Positions 1 to 6,913 of a stretch of DNA of 10,142 nucleotides are shown here, in pieces. The translations under genes and the position numbers were made by a program. Origin of the DNA: a bacterium (GTDB lineage Bacteria > Krumholzibacteriota > Krumholzibacteriia > WVZY01). Location: NCBI GenBank assembly GCA_027296025.1, contig JAPUJU010000045.1, positions 1 to 10,142 on the forward strand. Reading direction: 5' to 3'. The notes under the pieces were generated by a model, which was not told the origin of the DNA, did no database searches, and was given only the letters and a program-made list of their open reading frames with translations. The number at the start of each line of letters is the position of its first letter. The first letter of the stretch is position 1.

Positions 1-124
1 AGAATCAAGTTGGAACCGCCTGCCGGGAATCCGGCAAATTGGTGAGATCAGCTATCTGTTTTTGTTTCTTTGCGTTTCAGCTATTGTCTTGCGGCAACGC
101 GCTCAACGCGATGCAGTTTGAAAC

Positions 125-883
125 CTACACCGACTGGAACTCCTTGTCGGGTTTCACTTTATCGACCTGTGACGGATCGCCTACACACACGGGGTAATAC
201 CGGCGCAACCGGTCAGGAGAGACGCCGATCGAGAACAGAGAATGAAATACCAGGCCCCGGACGAGGCAGTAGCCTGCCCCCTCTTTCTCGAGCCGGCGAG
301 CTGAGGTACGCACACAGCCGTTGAGGATGTGAATGCGGTCACCTCGTCTGCGGATCCGGCGCATGAGGTCCACGTCTTCCATGACCGCAAAGTTGCCGAA
401 GCCGCCGATATCGTGGAAGTACGTGCGGCGGATGAAAATCCCCTGATCGCCGAACGGAATGCGCGAAAATCGGGACCGCCAGGACGCGGCCGCCGCCAAG
501 ATCCGGTGGAGAAAACGATCCGAGTCGAACGCAAGACTGAACGAGCCACCGACGCAGCGCTCTTCCCCCATTGTCTCCGAGATCCGGGTGAGCCCGCCAG
601 CCGGCAGAAACGTATCGACGTGCAGAAAGAGAAGAATATCTCCACGCGCCGCACCTGCTCCACTATTGAGCTGGGGTCCGCGCCCGGGATCAGACGCCAC
701 ACGTCGAACGTCCGGATCGCGAATCGCATCGAGTGTGCTGCGTCCGGGGTCCCCGTCAACGACGATCACTTCGCAATGGTCGCTGCCTTCGAGATTTCGG
801 ATTGCCGCCAGAGCATGGTTGATCCGAGCGGCCTCGTGTAGTACGGGCACGATGATGGAAATCTCAGGGACGATAGTCGCCAT
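125..883 (-). CDS. TIGR04283-type family 2 glycosyltransferase
   Basis: The 252-residue protein has a GT-A (family 2) glycosyltransferase fold signature. It begins with a beta strand and nucleotide-binding segment (ISIIVPVLHE, residues 8-17), then VVDGDP (41-46), GRGPQLNSGA (67-76) and the metal-binding HVD (88-90, in FLHVDT). FGDQG (144-148) and MEDVDLMRRI (168-177) follow, and then RTSARRLEKEG (192-202). This order, especially the GRG-QLN-GA and TSARR-E-EG blocks, matches my recollection of TIGR04283 (named rSAM/selenodomain-associated transferase 2). A short hydrophobic stretch near 207-221 could hold it at the membrane. The donor and acceptor cannot be read from sequence. The ATG at 883 has no clear Shine-Dalgarno, but the fold needs nearly all of this N-terminus. 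It lies 42 bp downstream of the peptidase on the same strand, so it may be co-transcribed and translated after a weak site. Family certain, substrate unknown. Confidence 0.88.
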   Translation of the reverse strand: MATIVPEISIIVPVLHEAARINHALAAIRNLEGSDHCEVIVVDGDPGRSTLDAIRDPDVRRVASDPGRGPQLNSGAGAARGDILLFLHVDTFLPAGGLTRISETMGEERCVGGSFSLAFDSDRFLHRILAAAASWRSRFSRIPFGDQGIFIRRTYFHDIGGFGNFAVMEDVDLMRRIRRRGDRIHILNGCVRTSARRLEKEGAGYCLVRGLVFHSLFSIGVSPDRLRRYYPVCVGDPSQVDKVKPDKEFQSV

Positions 884-893
884 AAGCGGGGAT

Positions 894-918
894 GGGGCGC
901 CCCTTACCGGAGCGCCCC
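894..918 (-). other. Intercistronic GC-rich hairpin
   Basis: GGGGCGC (894-900) and GCGCCCC (912-918) are perfect 7-bp inverted repeats around an 11-nt loop. They lie in the 42-bp gap between the peptidase stop (926) and the glycosyltransferase start (883), both on the minus strand. No T-run follows on either side, so a classical intrinsic terminator is not supported. It may be an RNA-stabilising or partial-termination element that makes the two genes unequally expressed. The structure is seen; the role is inferred. Confidence 0.45.
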
Positions 919-925
919 CGGTTAA

Positions 926-3109
926 TCAATTCTGACCGAAGACGGGCGATGCCATGCCGAACGTCTTGAAAAGAAATGTGTAAATGTCCGTGTACTCTTC
1001 AATGATCTTCGTCGTCGGCTTGCCCGCACCGTGTCCCGCTTTGACTTCGATCCGGATGAGAATCGGATTCGCTCCCGAGTCCTTCGCCTGCAGCTCCGCG
1101 GCAAACTTCTTCGCGTGCATCGGTACCACGCGGTCATCCGTATCAGCGGTCGTTATCAAAGTAGGCGGGCATGTCATTCCCTCTTTGACATTGTGCAACG
1201 GCGAGTAAGCGAGCATGAACTCGAAGTGCTTGGGATTCTCCTCCGCATTACCGTACTCAGGCACCCAGTAACGTCCCACCGTAAACTTGTGGTACCGCAG
1301 CATGTCCGTCACCGGTACCTGGCAGAGCACCGCCCCGAACAGCTCGGGCCGCTGCAACATGCAGGCCGCGACGAGCAGGCCACCGTTGCTGCCGCCGTTG
1401 ATCGCGAGTTTTGACGAGTTCGTGTATTTCTCCTTTATGAGAAACTCGGCGCCGGCAATGAAGTCGTCGAAGACGTTCTGTTTCCGGTCGAGCATCCCGG
1501 CCTGATGCCAGTCTTCCCCGTATTCGTCGCCGCCGCGAAGATTTGCGACGGCATAAACGCCACCGTTCTCCAGCCAGACGAGCCGCGTTATCGAAAATCT
1601 CGGCGTCATGCTGATGTTGAACCCACCGTAACCGTAAAGAATCGTCGGGTTCTCCCCGTCGAGCTCGAGCCCCTTCTTGTGAGTGACGAACATGGGAATT
1701 CGTGTTCCATCCTTCGACGTGTAGAACACCTGCTTCGTCTCGAACCTGGACGGATCAAAATCGATCTCGGACGTGCGAAAAATAGTCGTTTCGTTCGATG
1801 TAAAGTCATAGCGCAGCGCTGCGAAGGGGTAGAGGAAAGACGTGAAACCAAAAAACATCTCCGAGTCGGTCCGCTTTCCGCGCAACCCACGAATCGATCC
1901 CATCGTCGGCAGCTCGATCTCGCGGACGAATGAGCCATCTGCATTGTGGACGGCGAGCTCGTGATGCGCGTCCTTCATATACGCAATCACGAACTGGTTG
2001 TTTACCATCGACACGAACGCGAGCGGGTTCTCGGATTCCTCGACGATGGTCTTCCAGTTTTCTCGCTCGGGACGCGTGATGTCGACGGCAATGATGCGAC
2101 CTTTCGGCGAATCAAGGTCCGTGTTGAAATAGAACGTCGTTCCGACATTGTCGATGGGATCAAACTTCGCTTCCCCGACTTCCATCAATTTCATGAAGTC
2201 GCCCGTACTCTCCACGTCACGGAGATAGATACCGTTTCGCGAATCGGTGCCGTGATAGACGTACATACACAGGTACTTTCCGTCATCCGTCATGTAGGGC
2301 CAGAACCCGATCTCCTTGTGCTCGGGGTCGCTGTGCACGAGTACGTCCTGCGATTGGGGAGATTTGGTTCGGTGCCAGTAAACCGAACTGTAGTTGTTGA
2401 GGTCTTCGTCGGGCACCGTTCCCGTTTCGGGGAAACGGTTGTAGAAAAATCCCGAGTTATCGTGCTTCCACGCAATACCCGCGAACTTGACGAACTCTAT
2501 AACTTCCGGATAATCGAGTCCCGTATCGATTTCGCGAATGCGGATCTCCTGGCGGTCGCTGCCGCTCGTCGACAGCCCGTACGCGAGCAGGGTTCCGTCG
2601 AGACTGTAACTCTGGTTTCGTAGCGCGACGGTGCCGTCCTCACTCAGTTTGTTGGGGTCGATTATCTCCACCGCTTCACCGCGGAGCGACTTCTGCATAT
2701 AGAGTACCGACTGGTTCTGAAGACCGTCGTTCTTCTCGAAAAAGTACCGATCGCCTTCTTTTCTCGGGAGCGAGTATTTCGGGAAGTTCCACAGATCTTT
2801 CATCCGGGAGAAGATCGCCTCGCGTCCCGGGTAACGGTTGATGTACTCATGTGTCACCCGGTTCTGCGCGTCGACCCAGGCGATGGTTTCTTCCGCTTCC
2901 GGGTCTTCCATCCAGCGGTACGGATCTGTCACGATCGTCCCGTGATAGTTGTCCGTTGCGTCGGCCTTCCTGGCGGACGGATACTCCCACTTCCCGGCCT
3001 GGAGTACTGTGGCAGGCACAAAGAACGCCATAATCCATACCGTCACAACGATAAATGTCGCCAGCGGCGGCGGCGCGCTTCGAGAGGTCGGTCGTGTTGC
3101 AGCTTTCAT
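926..3109 (-). CDS. Secreted prolyl oligopeptidase, peptidase family S9A
   Basis: A serine peptidase predicted to cut short proline-containing peptides after proline. The chosen start gives 727 residues, close to the usual length of about 690-710 plus a signal peptide. Residues 1-39 form a Sec-type signal: basic N-terminus, hydrophobic core (LATFIVVTVWIMAFFVPATV) and likely cleavage near LQA-GKW, so it probably acts in the periplasm or outside. The family hallmark DNYHG...DPYRWMED follows, then a beta-propeller gate domain to about residue 440 and an alpha/beta-hydrolase domain. The catalytic triad is complete: Ser574 in GGSNGG, Asp658 in DTDDRVVP and His693 in AGHGAG. Arg660 matches the substrate-binding arginine of the family. 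An ATG at 3208 is in frame, but AAGGAGG (3116-3122) sits 6 nt before the ATG at 3109, and the signal peptide begins only there, so the longer start is rejected. It is divergent from the thiamin operon, with no evident functional link. Confidence 0.96.
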   Translation of the reverse strand: MKAATRPTSRSAPPPLATFIVVTVWIMAFFVPATVLQAGKWEYPSARKADATDNYHGTIVTDPYRWMEDPEAEETIAWVDAQNRVTHEYINRYPGREAIFSRMKDLWNFPKYSLPRKEGDRYFFEKNDGLQNQSVLYMQKSLRGEAVEIIDPNKLSEDGTVALRNQSYSLDGTLLAYGLSTSGSDRQEIRIREIDTGLDYPEVIEFVKFAGIAWKHDNSGFFYNRFPETGTVPDEDLNNYSSVYWHRTKSPQSQDVLVHSDPEHKEIGFWPYMTDDGKYLCMYVYHGTDSRNGIYLRDVESTGDFMKLMEVGEAKFDPIDNVGTTFYFNTDLDSPKGRIIAVDITRPERENWKTIVEESENPLAFVSMVNNQFVIAYMKDAHHELAVHNADGSFVREIELPTMGSIRGLRGKRTDSEMFFGFTSFLYPFAALRYDFTSNETTIFRTSEIDFDPSRFETKQVFYTSKDGTRIPMFVTHKKGLELDGENPTILYGYGGFNISMTPRFSITRLVWLENGGVYAVANLRGGDEYGEDWHQAGMLDRKQNVFDDFIAGAEFLIKEKYTNSSKLAINGGSNGGLLVAACMLQRPELFGAVLCQVPVTDMLRYHKFTVGRYWVPEYGNAEENPKHFEFMLAYSPLHNVKEGMTCPPTLITTADTDDRVVPMHAKKFAAELQAKDSGANPILIRIEVKAGHGAGKPTTKIIEEYTDIYTFLFKTFGMASPVFGQN

Positions 3110-3115
3110 TGAAAT

Positions 3116-3122
3116 CCTCCTT
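3116..3122 (-). promoter_or_regulatory. Strong Shine-Dalgarno that fixes the peptidase start
   Basis: On the minus strand AAGGAGG is followed by 6 nt (ATTTCA) and then ATG at 3109. This near-perfect anti-16S match decides the start codon against the longer in-frame ATG at 3208. Confidence 0.9.
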
Positions 3123-3228
3123 CGGGGGCGCGATCGGCAGGCCCGAACGCTCAATATCAGTGCCAGAGCTCGGCGAGACGTGGGGCACTCTGTCGGGGCG
3201 CCCGGCACCTGAAAGCGTCCGGCGGCCC

Positions 3229-3234
3229 ATCATA
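3229..3234 (-). promoter_or_regulatory. Candidate -10 box for the peptidase gene
   Basis: TATGAT on the minus strand matches TATAAT at five of six positions. It would place the transcript start about 110 nt before the start codon. No good -35 hexamer is seen at 16-18 nt; TTGTTC lies about 20 nt upstream. Tentative. Confidence 0.28.
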
Positions 3235-3287
3235 CCGCACATGACCACGAAGCCGAACAAAATAACCCTCCCGTGGCAGGGCCCGTG

Positions 3288-3296
3288 TGGTATTGT
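3288..3296 (+). promoter_or_regulatory. Candidate extended -10 promoter of the thiamin operon
   Basis: TGG-TATTGT fits an extended -10 (TGn followed by a hexamer matching TATAAT at four of six positions). There is no recognisable -35, which extended -10 promoters can tolerate. Transcription would begin near 3303, just before the riboswitch, which is the spacing one would expect. Inferred from position and a weak match. Confidence 0.33.
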
Positions 3297-3307
3297 GGAT
3301 ACACATA

Positions 3308-3403
3308 GTCGTTTAAGGGGTGCTTGCCGGTCTGCGGCGGGCTGAGATTACACTCTTGGAACCTGCTCCGGATAATGCCGGCGAAGGGACATGCTTTCGA
3401 GAC
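3308..3403 (+). promoter_or_regulatory. Thiamin pyrophosphate (THI-box) riboswitch
   Basis: The conserved TPP aptamer core is plainly visible. GGGGTGC (3317-3323) opens P2, and AGGGGTG (3316-3322) pairs with CACTCTT (3351-3357), including G-U pairs. P3 is a seven-pair stem, 3323-3329 with 3335-3341, looped by GTCTG. The invariant CTGAGA (3342-3347) binds the pyrimidine. GAACCTG (3359-3365) starts P4, and P5 is CCGG-ATAATG-CCGG (3368-3381), followed by CGAAGGGA (3382-3389). All key THI-element segments occur in order. P1 cannot be assigned with confidence; GTC 3308-3310 with GAC 3401-3403 is one possibility, so the ends are approximate. It lies directly upstream of thiO, and TPP binding would be expected to repress the operon. 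Confidence 0.96.
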
Positions 3404-3446
3404 GCCGCCGGTTTCCGCCCGAAATGGGTAACGGCGGTTTCTTATT
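3403..3446 (+). terminator. Riboswitch expression-platform terminator hairpin
   Basis: Just after the aptamer, CCGCC (3405-3409) pairs with GGCGG (3433-3437). G3410 is bulged, and GTT (3411-3413) pairs with AAC (3430-3432). An inner CCC-GAAAT-GGG (3418-3428) adds three pairs. The stem is followed by TTTCTTATT (3438-3446), a T-rich though interrupted tract. This looks like an intrinsic terminator controlled by the TPP aptamer. The T-run is imperfect and the following thiO ribosome binding site is weak, so translational control is a possible alternative. Confidence 0.62.
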
Positions 3447-3459
3447 GCGCGCAAAGTGA

Positions 3460-4620
3460 ATGAGTAACGAAAAGAAACATATGCAAGACACCGTCCTCAT
3501 CGGCGGTGGCGTGATCGGGCTGGCGACGGGTTGGCAGCTCCTTCGCAGAGGTTTCCGTGTGACGATTCTCGAGCGGGAGAGCGCGGAGACGTCCGCGGGA
3601 TGGTTTGCGGCCGGCATGCTGGCGCCGCACGCAGAGGCCGGGTTCGAAGAATTCGGCGCGTTGCAGCTCGGTCTGAAGAGCCTGGAGATGTACCCCGAGT
3701 TTCTGGGTCAACTGCGCGAAGATTCCGGGCATGATGTGCGGCTCGATAGACGCGGGGCGATGATGATTGGTTTCGGCCGCGATGATGAAGAGCGGTTGCA
3801 GCGTCTATACGATTTTCGTCGTCAGCTCGACCTCCACGTTGAATGGTTAACCGCCAGCGAAGCAATCGATCGGGAACCCCTTCTTTCACCGAAGGTCACG
3901 TGCGCGATCTGGCTCCCCGGGGACAGCCAGGTCAACAATCGCTTGCTGATACGCGCCCTGGTCGTTGCCGTTCGAGCGCGCGGTGGAACTCTTCTGGAAA
4001 ACACGCCGGTCACCTCCGTGGTCGTTGGTGGTGGACGGGTTTCAAGTGTCGTCACAGGAGACAAGCGCCTCGATGCGTCGAACGTGGTGCTGGCGGCTGG
4101 CTGCTGGTCGAACCAGATCGAAGGATTGCCCGATTCCGACCAGCCACCCGTGCGACCCGTCAAGGGTCAGATCGTTTCGCTTCTCATGGATAAGCATTCT
4201 GTGCCTCAACACGTCATCCGCGCGCCGGACGTCTACCTTCTTCCGAAGGACGACGGCCGCATGCTGGTCGGCGCGACGCAGGAAGAAATGGGGTTCGACA
4301 CGACCCCAACGGCGGGGCCCGTCATGCGTCTTCTCCAGCGGGCGTGGGAAGCGATGCCGTGTATCTACGATCTGCCGATCGAGTCGATCGATGTCGGGCT
4401 TAGGCCGGGCAGCCGGGATCACAATCCGATCATCGGACGCGGGAACCTCGAGAACCTCTATCATGCGAGCGGGCATCACCGGGGCGGAATCCTTCTCGCA
4501 CCGGTGACGGCATTCGGAATCGCCGAAATGGTCGCCGGCGGCACGGTGCCGGTCGAACTCGAACCCTTCAGCCCGTCACGATTTGCGCCTGCACCCCATG
4601 TCGCCGGTGGCGGGCGGTAG
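3460..4620 (+). CDS. thiO: Glycine oxidase ThiO
   Basis: An FAD-dependent oxidase that converts glycine to the imine (dehydroglycine) used by ThiG for the thiazole of thiamin; soluble. The 386-residue protein starts with a Rossmann FAD motif (GGGVIG, 15-20) ending in a ribose-binding Glu38. The ThiO-typical SAGWFAAGMLAPHAE follows (45-59). Near the C-terminus are GLRPGSRDHNPIIG (313-326), with a likely substrate-binding Arg315, and GHHRGGILLAP (338-348), with Arg341 matching the second carboxylate-binding arginine. Length is slightly above the usual 370. Neither the ATG at 3460 nor the in-frame ATG at 3481 has a good Shine-Dalgarno. The later start would put the FAD motif eight residues in, as in many relatives, and may be the true one. 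It is the first gene of the riboswitch operon; thiS follows after 10-16 nt. Confidence 0.93.
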   Translation: MSNEKKHMQDTVLIGGGVIGLATGWQLLRRGFRVTILERESAETSAGWFAAGMLAPHAEAGFEEFGALQLGLKSLEMYPEFLGQLREDSGHDVRLDRRGAMMIGFGRDDEERLQRLYDFRRQLDLHVEWLTASEAIDREPLLSPKVTCAIWLPGDSQVNNRLLIRALVVAVRARGGTLLENTPVTSVVVGGGRVSSVVTGDKRLDASNVVLAAGCWSNQIEGLPDSDQPPVRPVKGQIVSLLMDKHSVPQHVIRAPDVYLLPKDDGRMLVGATQEEMGFDTTPTAGPVMRLLQRAWEAMPCIYDLPIESIDVGLRPGSRDHNPIIGRGNLENLYHASGHHRGGILLAPVTAFGIAEMVAGGTVPVELEPFSPSRFAPAPHVAGGGR

Positions 4621-4624
4621 AACC

Positions 4625-4630
4625 GAGAGG
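4625..4630 (+). promoter_or_regulatory. Shine-Dalgarno of thiS, pointing to a GTG start
   Basis: GAGAGG abuts ATG 4631 with no spacer but is spaced 6 nt from GTG 4637, which favours GTG. Family length (68 rather than 70 residues) does not separate the two strongly. Confidence 0.6.
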
Positions 4631-4636
4631 ATGGTT

Positions 4637-4843
4637 GTGGATCTGATTGTAAACGGAGAAGCGCGCGCGTTCGAGAACGTACGAACGCTGGGCGATCTGC
4701 TTGCGGAGATCGACGCATCCCGGGAGGGATCTGGGATCGCCGTCGCGGTAAACGGTACGGTCGTGCCACGAACAGCGTGGATAGAATGCGCGCTTCGCCC
4801 GGGTGATCGCGTCGAAGTTATTCACGCTGTACAGGGCGGTTAG
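4637..4843 (+). CDS. thiS: Sulfur carrier protein ThiS
   Basis: A small ubiquitin-like carrier whose C-terminal glycine is adenylated by a ThiF/MoeB-type enzyme and then thiocarboxylated, delivering sulfur to ThiG. From the GTG at 4637 it has 68 residues, against a usual 65-70. It opens with DLIVNGE and ends with the obligatory Gly-Gly (67-68). VNG recurs at 38-40, and RPGDRVEVIHAVQGG (54-68) is typical of the family. An ATG at 4631 would add two residues, and an ATG at 4583 would overlap thiO by 38 nt. GAGAGG (4625-4630) touches the 4631 ATG but stands 6 nt before the GTG, so I favour GTG. The gene sits 3 nt before thiG, the usual thiS-thiG pairing. The partner adenylating enzyme is not in this window. 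Confidence 0.93.
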   Translation: MDLIVNGEARAFENVRTLGDLLAEIDASREGSGIAVAVNGTVVPRTAWIECALRPGDRVEVIHAVQGG

Positions 4844-4846
4844 AAA

Positions 4847-5650
4847 ATGAACCGGACAACGGACGTGTTTCAAATCGCCGACCGTACGTTTCAATCGCGA
4901 CTCGTACTCGGTACGGCGCGCTACCCGAATCCCGACACGATGATGGCGGCACTCGATGCGAGCGGCGCGGAGATGGTCACGGTCGCCGTCCGGCGCTTGG
5001 ATCTCAGCGACCAGTCGCAGAACAGCATCCTGGGGCTCCTCGACCGCGAGAAGTATTTTCTCCTTCCAAACACGGCCGGCTGCTTCACGGCGAAGGACGC
5101 AGTCCTGACGGCGCGGTTGGCGCGAGAGGCGCTCGGGACGCACTGGGTGAAGCTCGAAGTCATCGGTGATGATGACACGCTCTTCCCCGACGTGACGGAG
5201 CTGTTGAAAGCGGCGGAGCAGCTGCTCTCGGACGGGTTTGTCGTCCTGCCCTATTGCAACGATGACCCGGTGACTTGTCAAAAACTCGAGCGTCTCGGCT
5301 GCGCAGCGGTGATGCCGCTCGGCGCCCCAATCGGTTCAGGCATGGGAATTCGAAACCCCTACAATCTCCGTATCATTCGAGAAAATCTCACAGTCCCCGT
5401 CATCGTGGACGCCGGTGTCGGAACGGCGTCCGATGCCGTTGTCGCCATGGAGCTCGGTATCGACGGCGTACTCATGAACACCGCCGTCGCGGAGGCGAAG
5501 CATCCCGTGCAGATGGCACGCGCGATGCGCCTGGCCTGTGAGGCCGGGCGACTGGCGTACCGCTCCGGGAGAATACCGAGAAAGCTGTACGGGTCCGCGT
5601 CGAGCCCGAGTGGAGGCATGATCGACGCTGCGCCGAAGAACGATGGTTAA
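4847..5650 (+). CDS. thiG: Thiazole synthase ThiG
   Basis: A TIM-barrel enzyme that condenses 1-deoxy-D-xylulose 5-phosphate, dehydroglycine from ThiO and sulfur from ThiS thiocarboxylate into the thiazole phosphate of thiamin. The 267 residues match the family length. Seen in order: SRLVLGTARYP (17-27), TVAVRR (45-50), LPNTAGCFTAKDA (73-85), HWVKLEVIGD (99-108) and MPLGAPIGSG with GIRNP. The VIVDAGVGTASDA phosphate-binding loop and GVLMNTAVAEAKHP complete the barrel. Lys102 is the expected Schiff-base lysine. It starts 3 nt after thiS, and its last 8 nt overlap the next gene, so the operon is tightly coupled. Pairing with ThiO indicates the aerobic (glycine oxidase) branch rather than the ThiH tyrosine-lyase branch. 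Confidence 0.97.
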   Translation: MNRTTDVFQIADRTFQSRLVLGTARYPNPDTMMAALDASGAEMVTVAVRRLDLSDQSQNSILGLLDREKYFLLPNTAGCFTAKDAVLTARLAREALGTHWVKLEVIGDDDTLFPDVTELLKAAEQLLSDGFVVLPYCNDDPVTCQKLERLGCAAVMPLGAPIGSGMGIRNPYNLRIIRENLTVPVIVDAGVGTASDAVVAMELGIDGVLMNTAVAEAKHPVQMARAMRLACEAGRLAYRSGRIPRKLYGSASSPSGGMIDAAPKNDG

Positions 5651-6266
5651 TTTTCGCGTTCTACTCATCACTGACGACACCGGGCGAACCACCGAGTCGC
5701 TCCACTGTATTCTTCGCACCGCCTGCGAAGCCGGCATCCGCGCCGTTCAACTGAGAGAAAAGTCGCGGGACGCACGAGACCTTCATGACCTGGCCCGGTC
5801 AACGCGCGATGTGGTGAATGCGGCGGGTGGTCGGCTCCTTGTGAACGATCGCGTGGATATTGCCCTCTCCGTCGAAGCGGACGGGGTTCATTGCCCTCAA
5901 CGCGGCTTTCCCGCGGCGTGTGCGCGACGGCTCCTCGGCGAAGATGGTCTCGTCGGAATGAGCGTTCATTCTACCGAGGCAACGCGGTATGCGGAAACCC
6001 AGGGCGTCGATTTCATCCTGTTCGGTCCGATATTCGGCACACCGTCCAAAGCGGCATTTGGCAAACCTCAGGGACTCGAAGCGTTGCGTGAAGCGTGCTG
6101 CGCCGTTGAGATTCCCGTTTTTGCCGTGGGCGGGATCACTCCGCACAACGCAACCGACTGTATCGGTGTTGGCGCGGCCGGCGTAGCCGTGATCTCGTCG
6201 ATCATGCAGTCGAACCGGGTGGCCGAGACGGTTTCCAGGTACGAGGCGGTGCTCGGTACTTTATGA
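5643..6266 (+). CDS. TenI/ThiE-like protein, possible thiazole tautomerase
   Basis: A 207-residue TIM barrel of the thiamin phosphate synthase superfamily. It keeps QLREK (36-40), NDR (68-70), a Ser107 region (GMSVHS), a TPSK phosphate-type loop (133-136) and AVGGITP (161-167). However, the Asp of the ThiE block GxHxGQxD is lost: the block reads GVHCPQRG (81-88), so Gly88 replaces a ligand of Mg-pyrophosphate known from Bacillus ThiE. The same region of Bacillus TenI is also degenerate and carries a proline there, and SVHS and ILFG resemble TenI. I therefore infer a TenI-like role in aromatising the ThiG product, fitting its place right after thiG. Against this, the catalytic His reported for Bacillus TenI (FGHVF) is Pro129 here. 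Automated annotation would probably call it thiamine phosphate synthase. It overlaps thiG by 8 nt and the next gene by 4 nt (ATGA). Confidence 0.8.
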   Translation: MVNFRVLLITDDTGRTTESLHCILRTACEAGIRAVQLREKSRDARDLHDLARSTRDVVNAAGGRLLVNDRVDIALSVEADGVHCPQRGFPAACARRLLGEDGLVGMSVHSTEATRYAETQGVDFILFGPIFGTPSKAAFGKPQGLEALREACCAVEIPVFAVGGITPHNATDCIGVGAAGVAVISSIMQSNRVAETVSRYEAVLGTL

Positions 6267-6913
6267 AAAGCCCCCCCGGCAGATTGATGGTCGTTACCGA
6301 CGAGTCCACACAGAGCAGTTTCTCTCACGAACAAATTGCGAAAATGGCAATCGCCGGTGGCGCCGATATGATTCAGTTCCGAGACAAGCACCGACCCGCG
6401 AGTGAACTGGTTCGCATCGCGGCGTCGATCCGGGAAATCTGCACCCGGACCGGCGCACGGTTTATCGTCAACGATCGCGTCGATGTAGCGATGGCGGTCA
6501 ACGCGGACGGCGTTCACGTCGGGCAGCGGGACATTCCAGTCGAAGCGGCACGGCGGTTGCTCGGCCCCGACAAACTGATCGGAGGCAGCGCGTCGACGCT
6601 GGAAGCCGCGATGGCGCTGCAAAACGACGGGGCAGACTATGTCGGATTCGGCCACGTGTTCAATACGGAATCGAAGATAAAGGGATACCCGCCTGTTGGA
6701 CTGAACGTGCTCGAACGGGTTGCTCGGGAACTGACGATCCCGGTTATCGCGATTGGTGGCATATCGGCGGCGAGCGTTGAGTCCGTTGTGGCTACCGGCG
6801 TGCACGGTATCGCGGTCATCAGCGCGGTGTGCGCATCCGGCGACCCGACCGCCGCGGCAGCGGAGATCAAGGGAGCCATCCTCTCACACGATACGACGGG
6901 TCATCAGTCATGA
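6263..6913 (+). CDS. thiE: Thiamin-phosphate synthase ThiE
   Basis: Couples HMP-PP with thiazole phosphate to give thiamin monophosphate. The 216-residue TIM barrel has all the ThiE marks: QFRDK (38-42; Gln38, Arg40, Lys42), FIVNDRVD (67-74) and GVHVGQRDIP (83-92), with Mg-ligand candidates Asp71 and Asp90. GGSAST (107-112), the NTESK loop (134-138) with Lys138, and VIAIGGIS (161-168) complete the site. One unusual point is GFGHVFNT, where His131 replaces the Pro of the common GPIYPT. It overlaps its neighbours on both sides with ATGA junctions (6263-6266 and 6910-6913), so translational coupling is likely. It is about 40% alike by eye to the preceding gene over the core blocks, an old tandem duplication. 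I judge this the true ThiE of the pair because its metal-binding set is intact. Confidence 0.9.
   Translation: MKSPPGRLMVVTDESTQSSFSHEQIAKMAIAGGADMIQFRDKHRPASELVRIAASIREICTRTGARFIVNDRVDVAMAVNADGVHVGQRDIPVEAARRLLGPDKLIGGSASTLEAAMALQNDGADYVGFGHVFNTESKIKGYPPVGLNVLERVARELTIPVIAIGGISAASVESVVATGVHGIAVISAVCASGDPTAAAAEIKGAILSHDTTGHQS

Noticed and set aside
21..36. Small perfect hairpin TGCCGG-GAAT-CCGGCA at the left edge
   Set aside because: There is no T-run on either side and no gene end beside it in the window; nothing else in 1-124 supports a gene or regulatory element.
45..64. AGAT-CAGCT-ATCT followed by GTTTTTGTTTC as a plus-strand terminator
   Set aside because: The stem has only four mostly A-T pairs, too weak to call, and no plus-strand gene is seen upstream.
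94..114. Inverted repeat GCAACGCG-CTCAA-CGCGATGC just past the glycosyltransferase stop
   Set aside because: It has one mismatch and no T-run on the minus strand; it could be a chance GC-rich repeat, so I did not call a terminator.
1946..2623. A 225-codon plus-strand open frame opposite the peptidase
   Set aside because: It is antisense to the beta-propeller coding region, shows no domain signature and has no ribosome binding site; it arises from the GC-biased codons of the real gene.
3110..3208. Longer peptidase start at 3208 adding 33 residues
   Set aside because: The added stretch is Arg-rich and lacks a ribosome binding site, while ATG 3109 has AAGGAGG at ideal spacing and opens a proper signal peptide.
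4568..5281. A 237-codon minus-strand open frame opposite thiS and thiG
   Set aside because: Its sequence is rich in Arg and His as expected from the complement of ThiG, and the plus-strand genes are certain.
6068..6805. A 245-codon minus-strand open frame opposite the two ThiE-like genes
   Set aside because: No motif is recognisable, and both overlapping plus-strand genes have clear family motifs.
6829..6909. Upstream in-frame start for ThiD at 6829
   Set aside because: It would overlap thiE by 85 nt and add residues before the conserved N-terminal strand; the ATGA junction at 6910 is the natural start.
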